Shown here: piece by piece, positions 1 through 5,497 of the stretch | Position numbering within the stretch: the first letter of the stretch is position 1 | Layout: the number at the start of each line of letters is the position of its first letter | Assembly: GCA_021817625.1 (NCBI GenBank) | Contig: JAKASY010000172.1 | Span: 1 to 5,497 of the forward strand | Direction of reading: 5' to 3' | Source of the DNA: Bacillota bacterium | Lineage (GTDB): Bacteria > Bacillota_E > JAJZYS01 > JAILZS01 | DNA length: 5,497 bases | The notes under the pieces: generated by a model | What the model saw: the letters and a program-made list of their open reading frames with translations, nothing else | Databases searched by the model: none | What the model was told of the DNA's origin: nothing | Position numbers and translations under genes: made by a program

Positions 1-526
1 GGGCGGCGCTTGTGCTCTTCGCCCGCCGCCAGCGCCGCGACGGGTCTTGGCAGGAGGCCCGGGCCCTGGCACCCACCGCGCCCCCGTGGGCCCGACCGGG
101 CGATCCGGCGGCGCGCCTGTACCTGAGCGCCCACTGCGCCTACTGGCTGAGCCGACTAAGGCCGGGCTCCGCCGCGCGATCGCCCTGCTGTGCGGCGCCG
201 CCGGCAAGGGGCGCCTCGACTCCTGTCTGCAGACGCATTGGCTGGCCGCGGGCGCTCTTTGGCGGTCAGAGCGGGATGCCGCCAAGGCCCTGCTCGCGCA
301 CCTCGGCTCTCGCCTCGACGCCGTCGGCCCGAGCGGCCTGGGCTGGCTGGCTCACAGCCTCTCCGCGGCGGGCGTGCCGGCGTCGCAGCCCGTGCTGCGA
401 GACGCGCTGGGCTTGCTCGCGCGCTCGCAGGCGGCCGACGGCGACTGGCGCAGCGAGGACGGCCCGACGCAGCAGGACGTCGAGGCCACGCTCACCGCGA
501 TCCACGTGCTTCGGGGGCGGGCCTGA
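1..526 (+). CDS. Prenyltransferase/squalene-cyclase repeat protein, C-terminal part, 5' truncated and frameshifted
   Basis: About 174 residues are visible, ending at TGA 524-526; the start lies left of the window. Two QW-like motifs of the squalene-hopene cyclase/prenyltransferase alpha-alpha barrel are seen: QRRDGSW (30-50) and QAADGDW (428-448). Between them lies a QTHWLAAG helix (from 230), and the end (DVEATLTAIHVLR) resembles the last helix of such repeats. The reading frame changes: bases 3-155 read well in frame 3 (DGSW, then PPWARPGDPAARLYLSAH, then YWLSRL), while the rest reads well only in frame 2 from 158 (KAGLRRAIALL). One missing base at about 156-158 would join them as YWLSRLKAGL. 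This is either a true inactivating mutation or a sequence error. A TTG at 47 opens frame 2 but gives a poor, non-repeat N-terminus, so I reject it as the start. Many proteins with these repeats are not true cyclases, and no DXDD motif is visible in this fragment, so the substrate is unknown. Confidence 0.72.
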   Translation, partial: GGACALRPPPAPRRVLAGGPGPGTHRAPVGPTGRSGGAPVPERPLRLLAEPTKAGLRRAIALLCGAAGKGRLDSCLQTHWLAAGALWRSERDAAKALLAHLGSRLDAVGPSGLGWLAHSLSAAGVPASQPVLRDALGLLARSQAADGDWRSEDGPTQQDVEATLTAIHVLRGRA

Positions 527-571
527 CGCCGGCAGGCACCGAGACCTAGAGAGGCTCCGCGGGCGCGAACG

Positions 572-585
572 GGCGGCGCGCCGCC
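572..585. terminator. GC palindrome between convergent genes, possible weak terminator
   Basis: A perfect 14-bp palindrome (GGCGGCGCGCCGCC) lies in the 83-bp gap between the stop of the repeat protein and the stop of the convergent DHA2 transporter. As RNA it could form a GGCGG/CCGCC stem with a CGCG loop on either strand. No T-tract follows on either side, so it is not a canonical intrinsic terminator. Palindromes of this size also arise by chance in DNA this GC-rich. The rest of the gap holds nothing else I can support. Confidence 0.25.
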
Positions 586-609
586 GAACGGCTGCGCCGT
601 CCCCGGCGC

Positions 610-2133
610 TCAGGGCTCGTCGACGATGGTCTCCCGGCGAAGCGCCGTCGGACCGACGCTGGCGCCGCGCAGGAGGGACAACACGACCGCGAGCAGGGAA
701 AGGACGGTCGACAGGTACAGGGCGTGCCGGAGGCCGGTCTCGAACAGGGCGGCCTGCGAGGCGGACACGCCGATCGTGGCGCCCGCGAGGAAGGCGGCGA
801 GCTTCGAGGCGCCCATGGAGGTCGAGACGATCGTGAACGCCAGCGCGATCGAGAAGAGCTGGCCGGCGTTGAACACCAGGCTGCGCATGCTGGCCGCGAC
901 ACCGCGCCGCTGCGGCGGCACGCTGCCCATCACCGCGCTGGTGTTCGGGGAGTTGAACATGCCGTTGCCCAAGCCGGCAACGACCAGTGCGGCCGCCACA
1001 GGCAGGTACGGGCCGGTGAGCGGGATGACGGCCAGAAGATAGAGCGCGACGGCGCTAACGAACAGTCCAACCGAGGTCAGGCCGCGCGATCCGAGGCGGT
1101 CCGAGAGCGTGCCGGACAGGGGACCGGTGACCAGGATCGTCAGGCTCAGTGGCATGATCATAACGCCGGCGCGCAGCGGACTCGCGCCGAGCAGCCCCTG
1201 GAAGGCGAAAGTAAGCATGAACATGAGGGCCCCACGCGCCAGGGCGTTCAGGAACTGCGAAGCGTTGCCGATCGTGAACGCCCGGATGGACAGCAGGGCG
1301 AAGTCCATCATGGGCGAGGGCTGGCGCCGCTCGACCAGGATGAAGGCGACGAGGATGGCCGCGCCGAGCGCGAACAGGAGCGGCACGACCGGGCCATGGT
1401 CGCCCGCCACGATGCGCGTGAGGGCGAGGAGCACCGCGACCAGGCCGGCGACGAACAGGGCCACGCCCCACGGATCCACGTCCTCGTTCTTGGCGAACGT
1501 GCCCACCTCGCGCAGGCTGTAGTAGGTCCACAGCGCCCCGAACGTGCCGATCGGCACGTTGACGAAGAAGATCCATCGCCAGCCCAGGAGCGATGTGATC
1601 ACGCCGCCCAGGATCAGGCCGCCGATGCTGCCGGTGAGCACGGCCATCTGATTGATGCCAAGGGCCATGCCGCGGTCCTCGGCCGGGAAGGCGTCGGTGA
1701 GGATCGCGGTCGAGTTCGACCACATGAGGGCGGCGCCGACGCCCTGGAACATGCGGCCGAAGAGCAGCATCACGCCGGTAAACGACAGGCCGGAGAACAG
1801 GCTCCCGGCCGTGAACAGGATGAAGCCCGCGAGGTAGTACCGCACCCGACCGCGCATGTCGGCCAGCCGCCCAAGCGGCAGGAGCAGGGCAGTGATGACC
1901 ACCGTGTACCCCATCATGATCCAGAGCATGAGGCCGACGCCGGTGTGCAGCTCACGCGCGATCGTCGGCAGCGACACCGTCAGGATGGAGCCATCGAGGG
2001 AGGCCATGAAGCCGCCGATGGTCGTGTTCACGAGCACGGTCCAACGATAGCCGGCCGGCACCGGTCCGGTGAGCTCGCGGGCCGGCCGGAGCCGTCTTCG
2101 TGTCGTGTCGTCCGTCGCCGCACCCTGTCTCAT
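610..2133 (-). CDS. DHA2-type (EmrB/QacA) 14-helix MFS efflux transporter
   Basis: This is a 507-residue inner-membrane protein with about 14 hydrophobic segments, the usual size for DHA2 drug:H+ antiporters. Landmarks: TM1 motif LDGSILTVSLPTI (46-58, Asp47); motif A LGRLADMRGR (87-96) after TM2; motif B-like FGRMFQGVGAAL (125-136, Arg127) in TM4; a motif C region GSIGGLILGG (168-177); WRWIFFVNVPIG (185-196), highly typical of DHA2; a second-half motif A-like GTLSDRLGSRG (341-351); and GLGNGMFNSPNTSAVMGSVPP (388 on). Motif C normally has Gly-Pro; here the Pro is Gly172. I chose ATG 2133-2131 because AAGG lies 7 nt upstream and the N-terminal tail is the usual ~30 polar residues. A TTG two codons farther up (2139) is the only near alternative. 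By family it would export hydrophobic or cationic compounds using the proton gradient; the substrate is unknown. It stands alone on its strand, with no regulator gene next to it in the window. Confidence 0.92.
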   Translation of the reverse strand: MRQGAATDDTTRRRLRPARELTGPVPAGYRWTVLVNTTIGGFMASLDGSILTVSLPTIARELHTGVGLMLWIMMGYTVVITALLLPLGRLADMRGRVRYYLAGFILFTAGSLFSGLSFTGVMLLFGRMFQGVGAALMWSNSTAILTDAFPAEDRGMALGINQMAVLTGSIGGLILGGVITSLLGWRWIFFVNVPIGTFGALWTYYSLREVGTFAKNEDVDPWGVALFVAGLVAVLLALTRIVAGDHGPVVPLLFALGAAILVAFILVERRQPSPMMDFALLSIRAFTIGNASQFLNALARGALMFMLTFAFQGLLGASPLRAGVMIMPLSLTILVTGPLSGTLSDRLGSRGLTSVGLFVSAVALYLLAVIPLTGPYLPVAAALVVAGLGNGMFNSPNTSAVMGSVPPQRRGVAASMRSLVFNAGQLFSIALAFTIVSTSMGASKLAAFLAGATIGVSASQAALFETGLRHALYLSTVLSLLAVVLSLLRGASVGPTALRRETIVDEP

Positions 2134-2140
2134 GGTCAAG

Positions 2141-2144
2141 CCTT
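2141..2144 (-). promoter_or_regulatory. Ribosome binding site for the DHA2 transporter
   Basis: On the minus strand AAGG occurs 7 nt before ATG 2133-2131, an acceptable though short Shine-Dalgarno match. It supports the ATG over the TTG at 2139, which would lie directly beside this motif with no spacing. Confidence 0.5.
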
Positions 2145-2164
2145 AGGCATGCGCTCACTCGAAT

Positions 2165-2171
2165 CCTCCTC
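2165..2171 (-). promoter_or_regulatory. Strong Shine-Dalgarno-like GAGGAGG upstream of the DHA2 gene, facing an out-of-frame GTG
   Basis: On the minus strand GAGGAGG is followed after 6 nt by GTG (2158-2156), an ideal ribosome binding site arrangement. That GTG is out of frame with the transporter (the 22 nt between it and the transporter ATG are not a multiple of 3) and opens a 68-codon frame overlapping the transporter's 5' end. A four-codon frame (ATG 2150, MPKA, TGA at 2136) also ends 2 nt before the transporter ATG. It could be a leader, a chance match, or the true start hidden by an indel. Confidence 0.3.
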
Positions 2172-2299
2172 GCAGGTGGCGCACGGCGCGTGCCGAACTG
2201 CTCCCCGAACGCGGATGCGCGAGGCCGCCGGCCGCGAGCGCGCGGTCGATGGCCCGGCGTCCGAGCAGGGGCCAGCGCATGCCCGCCAGCGCCGCGGCC

Positions 2300-2389
2300 G
2301 ACACCACCACGGACGACACCACCACGGACGACACCACCACGGACGACACCACCACGGACGACACCACCACGGACGACACCACCACGGAC
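2300..2389. repeat. Six perfect tandem copies of a 15-bp unit
   Basis: The unit GACACCACCACGGAC occurs six times without mismatch, at 2300, 2315, 2330, 2345, 2360 and 2375. A degraded copy (10 of 15 matching) may precede it at 2285-2299, though in GC-rich DNA this may be chance. Perfect identity suggests recent expansion by slippage. The array ends one base before the peptidase ribosome binding site, so it is probably the 5' leader of that mRNA. The transcribed strand would be C/A-rich and poorly structured. The unit is a multiple of 3 with no stop on the plus strand: it would read HHHGR in the peptidase frame and DTTTD or TPPRT in the others. I think it is non-coding. Confidence 0.95.
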
Positions 2390-2390
2390 G

Positions 2391-2399
2391 AAGGAAGGA
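2391..2399 (+). promoter_or_regulatory. Ribosome binding site of the prolyl oligopeptidase
   Basis: AAGGAAGGA lies just before ATG 2404, with 5 nt between GGAAGG and the start codon. This purine run decides the start at 2404 over the farther in-frame ATGs at 2149 and 2215, which lack a comparable site. Confidence 0.75.
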
Positions 2400-2403
2400 T
2401 CTC

Positions 2404-4509
2404 ATGCCGACCGACAACGCGGCTGGCACGCTTGTGCCGCCGCCCCCCGCCGCGCCCCGGCGCCCCGTCGTCGAGCGCCTGCACGGCCGGGAGGTGACAG
2501 ACCCCTACCGCTACCTGGAGACGCTCGACGCCGCCGACACGCGCGCATTCATCGCGCAGCAGAACGCGTACGCCCGTGCCTTCCTCGAGGGGCTGCCGGG
2601 CCGCGCCGAGCTGCGCGAGCAGCTGGCGCGCCTCATGGCCACCGGCGCGCTCGGCGTGCCCCAGGAGCACGGCGGTCGGCTGTTCTACACCCGCCGCGAC
2701 GCCGGGCAGGACCAGCCCGTCTTCTACACGAGCGCGGTGGACGGCACAGGCGAGCGTGCGCTCTACGACCCGGCCGCCGACGACCGCGAGGGGCTGGTGT
2801 CGCTCGACTGGTGGTACGCCTCGCCCGACGGCGCCTACGTCGTGCTCGGCACGTCGCGCGGCGGCGACGAGTGGAGCCGCCTGCGCATCCGGCGCAGCGA
2901 CGACGGGCGCGAGCTCGACGACCGCGTGGAGCGTGCCCGCAACTCCAGCGTCGCCTTCGAGGCAGACGGCAGCGCCTTCTACTACACGCGCTACCCCGAC
3001 CCAGCCGCCGTCGCGGCCGGCGAGGAGTACTTCCACTGCCGGGTGTTCCACCACCGGGTGGGAGGGCAGGACGACCCCGAGGTGTTCGGCCAGGGCCGAC
3101 CGCGCGAGGAGCTTCCCCGCGTGACCCTCTCGCGCGACGGCCGACTCCTCTTCGTCGAGACGCACCGCGGCTGGGCCCGCAGCGACCTGTGGCTCTCCGA
3201 CCGCGGCGCCGCGGACCAGAGCTTCCGCCCGCTCTGGCGGGACGAGGCGGCGACCTTCACGCCGATCGTGGACGAGGGTCGGCTGCTCGTCCTTACCAAC
3301 TACGGCGCGCCCCGCTTTCGCGTCCTCGCGGCGGCGATCGACGCCATCGCCAACGGCGGCGCGGCCGCCTTCGCCGACCTCGTGCCCGAGGACCCGGACG
3401 CCGTGCTGCAGCAGGTCGTGGCCGCCCGGGGCGGGCTCGTGCTCGTGTACATGCGGGACGCCACCGCCCGGGTGCGCCTCGTGCGGCGCGACGGCTCGCC
3501 GCCGCTCGAGGTGGCGGTGCCGCCGCTCGGCAGCGTGCCCGCCGTCTGGGCTGACCCCGACGCCGACTCCGCCTATCTGCTCTACGAGTCCTTCGCGCGC
3601 CCGACCGCCGTGTACCGCCTGGACACCCGCACGGGCGAGCTCACGCTTTGGCGCGCGCTCGACGCGCCGCCGGAGATGAGGGACGTGCATGCCCGCCAGG
3701 TGTTCTTCACGTCCAAGGACGGCACGCGCGTGCCGATGTTCCTCCTCACCGGGGCGGCGGTCCCCGCCTCCGAGCCGCCGCCCCAGCCGGCGGCGTGCGT
3801 TCTCAGCGGCTATGGCGGCTTCCGCATCACGAACTCCCCCGCCTACCTCGCCTCCATCGTGCCCTGGCTGCGCCGCGGCGGCGTCTACGCCATCGCCTGC
3901 CTGCGTGGCGGCCTCGAGTACGGAGAGCCCTGGCACCAGGACGGCATGCTCGGGCGCAAGCAGAACGTGTTCGACGACTTCGTCGCCGCCGCCCAGTACC
4001 TCGTGCACGAGGGCTACACGCGCCCCGACCTGCTTGCGATCAGCGGCGCCTCGAACGGCGGCCTCCTCGTGGGTGCCGCCCTCACCCAGCGGCCGGACCT
4101 GTTCCGTGCGGTGCGCTGCGGCGTGCCGCTTCTCGACATGCTGCGCTTCCACCGCTTCCGCCTCGGCGGCCTATGGACGAGCGAGTACGGCTCGCCGGAC
4201 GACCCGGACGCGTTTGCCTGGCTCGCCGCATACTCGCCCTACCAGAACGTGCGGGCCGGTGTGCGCTACCCCGCCGTGCTGCTCACGACGGCCGAGTCCG
4301 ACTCTCGCGTCGACCCCATGCACGCCCTCAAGATGACTGCCCTCCTCCAGCACGACGGCGCGGATCTCGACCGCCGGCCCGTGCTGCTCACGGTCGACAC
4401 CGACGCCGGCCACGGCGCCGGCAAGCCCGTGCGCAAGGTGGTCGACGAGCTCGCGGACGTCTGGTCGTTCATGGCCTCGCAGCTGGATCCGGAGGGGCGT
4501 TGGCGCTAG
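2404..4509 (+). CDS. Prolyl oligopeptidase (prolyl endopeptidase), family S9A
   Basis: A 701-residue cytoplasmic serine peptidase that cleaves short peptides after proline; the human enzyme has 710 residues. It is complete, with no signal peptide or membrane segment. The N-terminal DPYRYLE (33-39) is the family hallmark, followed by the beta-propeller (roughly 75-430) and the alpha/beta-hydrolase domain (roughly 430-701). The catalytic triad is Ser550 in SGASNGG, Asp633 in ESDSRV and His670 in DAGHGAGKP. The oxyanion tyrosine is Tyr470 in GYGGF. S1 proline-pocket residues are also present: Phe473, Asn551, Trp591 and Val636, with Arg635 for substrate carbonyl binding (equivalents of human F476, N555, W595, V644, R643). 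These assignments rest on motif matching by eye. The start is set by the ribosome binding site at 2391-2399 and by the usual family N-terminus. The gene overlaps the next transporter gene by 10 bases, so the two form an operon. Its leader carries the 15-bp repeat array. It is very likely active and unlikely to be a dipeptidyl or acylaminoacyl peptidase, given the S9A-type N-terminus and pocket. Confidence 0.96.
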   Translation: MPTDNAAGTLVPPPPAAPRRPVVERLHGREVTDPYRYLETLDAADTRAFIAQQNAYARAFLEGLPGRAELREQLARLMATGALGVPQEHGGRLFYTRRDAGQDQPVFYTSAVDGTGERALYDPAADDREGLVSLDWWYASPDGAYVVLGTSRGGDEWSRLRIRRSDDGRELDDRVERARNSSVAFEADGSAFYYTRYPDPAAVAAGEEYFHCRVFHHRVGGQDDPEVFGQGRPREELPRVTLSRDGRLLFVETHRGWARSDLWLSDRGAADQSFRPLWRDEAATFTPIVDEGRLLVLTNYGAPRFRVLAAAIDAIANGGAAAFADLVPEDPDAVLQQVVAARGGLVLVYMRDATARVRLVRRDGSPPLEVAVPPLGSVPAVWADPDADSAYLLYESFARPTAVYRLDTRTGELTLWRALDAPPEMRDVHARQVFFTSKDGTRVPMFLLTGAAVPASEPPPQPAACVLSGYGGFRITNSPAYLASIVPWLRRGGVYAIACLRGGLEYGEPWHQDGMLGRKQNVFDDFVAAAQYLVHEGYTRPDLLAISGASNGGLLVGAALTQRPDLFRAVRCGVPLLDMLRFHRFRLGGLWTSEYGSPDDPDAFAWLAAYSPYQNVRAGVRYPAVLLTTAESDSRVDPMHALKMTALLQHDGADLDRRPVLLTVDTDAGHGAGKPVRKVVDELADVWSFMASQLDPEGRWR
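4491..4495 (+). promoter_or_regulatory. Ribosome binding site of the downstream MFS gene, inside the peptidase gene
   Basis: GGAGG within the last codons of the peptidase gene lies 4 nt before TTG 4500. It supports the TTG start and a translational coupling arrangement in which ribosomes ending at TAG 4507-4509 restart just upstream. Confidence 0.55.
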
Positions 4510-5497
4510 CGGCGCCCGCGGGCGGGGGAGCGCATCGCGCGCCCGCCGCGGGCTGGGTCCTGGCCCTCGCTACCCTGGCCCAGATGGGCTCGTCCCTGGC
4601 CCAGCAGGGCATGATCGTGCTGGTCGTCTACCTGCGGGTCATCGACCACCTGTCGCTGTTCACCATGGGCCTGGTGGCGGCGGCGCCGGCCCTGGGCACG
4701 ATGCTTGGCATGACCCCGTCCGGCAGCGCGGTCGACCGCGGCGGGGTGGGGCGCACCGCACTTGTGGGCAGCGTCGGCATGGTCGTCGTGGTCGTCCTCC
4801 TGTTCACGGCCACGCCAGGGCCGGTGGCGGTGCTCGTCGCGCTCCTCGTGGCCCTCGGCGTGTTCGGCGCCGTGACCCCCATGGCCGGAGCGGCGGCCGC
4901 ACTCTGGGCGAGCCGGCCGCACAACCGCTCCACGGCCATGGGCATCCGCCAGTCCGGCGTGACCATCGGCGCTGGCATCGCCGCCGCCGCGCTGCCGACG
5001 CTTGTCGAGCACTGGGGACTGCGACTGGCCATCCTGGTGCTCGCCCTGCCGGTCGGGGTGTTTGGCCCGCTCCTGGCGCGCCTCACGGCCACGCTCGGCG
5101 GTCGCGGCGAGCGGCGCGCCCCTGGCGCCCGCCCCTCGCCGCCGCCACCGGCCGGTGCCTCGCGCCTCAGGGCGCTCGCGCCCGTGCTGCCCGTTGCCGC
5201 CGCCGGCGCCCTGCTCGCCGCGGGCCAGTACGACACCCTCGCCTACGCCATCACCTACCTCCACGTGGACGCCGGCCTCGCCCTCGCCGCCGGCGGCGTC
5301 GTGCTTGCCCTCGCACAGGTCGGCGGCACCCTGGCCCGCGTGGGCGTCGGCCTGTTCGCCGACCGGACGCGCCTGCACACCGGCCACGCCCTCGTGCTCA
5401 TGGTGTCGATCGGCCTGGTCAGCCTCACGCTCTTCAGCGCCGTCCACCACGCGCCCCTCGTGCTCTGGATGGCCCTGGCCCTGGCCCTCGGCATGGG
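4500..5497 (+). CDS. MFS transporter, 3' truncated, in operon with the peptidase
   Basis: An open frame of 332 codons runs off the right edge. It encodes about ten hydrophobic segments of what is probably a 12-helix MFS permease of about 400 residues. Landmarks: motif A-like GMTPSGSAVDRGG (70-82) after TM2; AMGIRQSGVTIGAGI (146-160) in TM5, typical of several bacterial MFS groups; a Pro/Arg-rich central loop (about 196-225) between TM6 and TM7; and a second motif A-like VGLFADRTR (283-291). The frame has no ATG near its beginning (the first is residue 29, inside TM1). I chose TTG 4500 because GGAGG lies 4 nt upstream and the short tail before TM1 is normal. It thus overlaps the peptidase stop by 10 bases (TTGGCGCTAG). 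It shows no special likeness to the DHA2 transporter at the left and is a shorter MFS type. The substrate is not readable; the operon suggests a peptide, amino acid or related metabolite. Confidence 0.88.
   Translation, partial: MALAAPAGGGAHRAPAAGWVLALATLAQMGSSLAQQGMIVLVVYLRVIDHLSLFTMGLVAAAPALGTMLGMTPSGSAVDRGGVGRTALVGSVGMVVVVVLLFTATPGPVAVLVALLVALGVFGAVTPMAGAAAALWASRPHNRSTAMGIRQSGVTIGAGIAAAALPTLVEHWGLRLAILVLALPVGVFGPLLARLTATLGGRGERRAPGARPSPPPPAGASRLRALAPVLPVAAAGALLAAGQYDTLAYAITYLHVDAGLALAAGGVVLALAQVGGTLARVGVGLFADRTRLHTGHALVLMVSIGLVSLTLFSAVHHAPLVLWMALALALGM

Larger units (their letters stand above)
2134..2403. promoter_or_regulatory. Divergent intergenic region between the DHA2 transporter and peptidase genes
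   Basis: These 270 bp must carry the promoters for both divergent genes unless the peptidase is read through from farther away. I cannot identify a convincing -35/-10 pair on either strand. The left 160 bp is GC-rich without clear symmetry, and the right 90 bp is the 15-bp tandem array. The plus strand has no stop in the peptidase frame through this region, so farther in-frame starts (ATG 2149, ATG 2215) exist, but neither has a good ribosome binding site. Confidence 0.45.

Noticed and set aside
724..2148. Very long plus-strand open frame running antisense through the DHA2 gene and on into the peptidase
   Set aside because: Its translation over 724-2148 is a charged, low-complexity Arg/Gly/Glu/His sequence typical of an antisense shadow in GC-rich DNA. 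The minus strand of the same region encodes a clear DHA2 transporter. Only the part from 2404 is real.
2300..2389. Array as a CRISPR
   Set aside because: Units are 15 bp and directly adjacent, without spacers, so this is a simple tandem repeat.
2300..2389. G-quadruplex on the minus strand of the array
   Set aside because: Only GG pairs occur (GTGGTGG per unit), so at best weak two-tetrad structures could form; not supported strongly enough to call.
2249..2497. 82-codon frame with DTTTD repeats across the array
   Set aside because: It overlaps the start of the peptidase in another frame, has no good ribosome binding site, and after the array becomes Pro/Arg-rich shadow sequence.
2155..4152. 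665-codon minus-strand open frame opposite the peptidase
   Set aside because: No recognisable domain; it is antisense to a peptidase with an intact triad and arises from third-position GC bias. Its Val/Ser-rich end is just the 15-bp array read backwards.
4506..5450. 314-codon minus-strand open frame opposite the second transporter
   Set aside because: Hydrophilic, His/Gly/Arg-rich shadow. The plus strand gives clear transmembrane helices and MFS motifs.

Overview
This window comes from a GC-rich bacterium. GC looks to be around 70% by eye (not calculated), with strong G/C preference at third codon positions and a TTG start for one gene. Actinomycetota or high-GC Chloroflexota would fit, but no gene here settles the taxon. 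There are no rRNA or tRNA genes, CRISPR arrays or insertion sequences that I can see.

Layout, left to right. (1) Bases 1-526, + strand: the C-terminal part of a prenyltransferase/squalene-cyclase-type repeat protein with two QW-like motifs. It is cut by the left edge and broken by an apparent one-base frameshift near 156-158. (2) Bases 527-609: a short gap between convergent genes, with one GC palindrome. (3) Bases 610-2133, - strand: a 507-residue, 14-helix major facilitator (MFS) drug/proton antiporter of the DHA2 type. (4) Bases 2134-2403: a divergent intergenic region. Its right end holds six perfect copies of a 15-bp repeat, placed directly against the ribosome binding site of the next gene. 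(5) Bases 2404-4509, + strand: a complete 701-residue prolyl oligopeptidase (family S9A) with all catalytic and S1-pocket residues in place. (6) Bases 4500-5497, + strand: a second, unrelated MFS transporter. It starts at a TTG inside the last codons of the peptidase gene and is cut by the right edge.

The peptidase and the second transporter overlap by 10 bases and are almost certainly co-transcribed and translationally coupled. A cytoplasmic proline-specific oligopeptidase made with a small-solute permease suggests peptide or amino-acid salvage or export, but the substrate cannot be read from the sequence. The DHA2 exporter is transcribed away from this pair and shares only the intergenic region with it.

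I see no clear new system. The points most worth a second look are the 15-bp array against the peptidase ribosome binding site (it keeps the upstream frame open and would encode HHHGR repeats if a farther start were used), the frameshift in the first gene, and the stop/start overlap of the peptidase-transporter pair.
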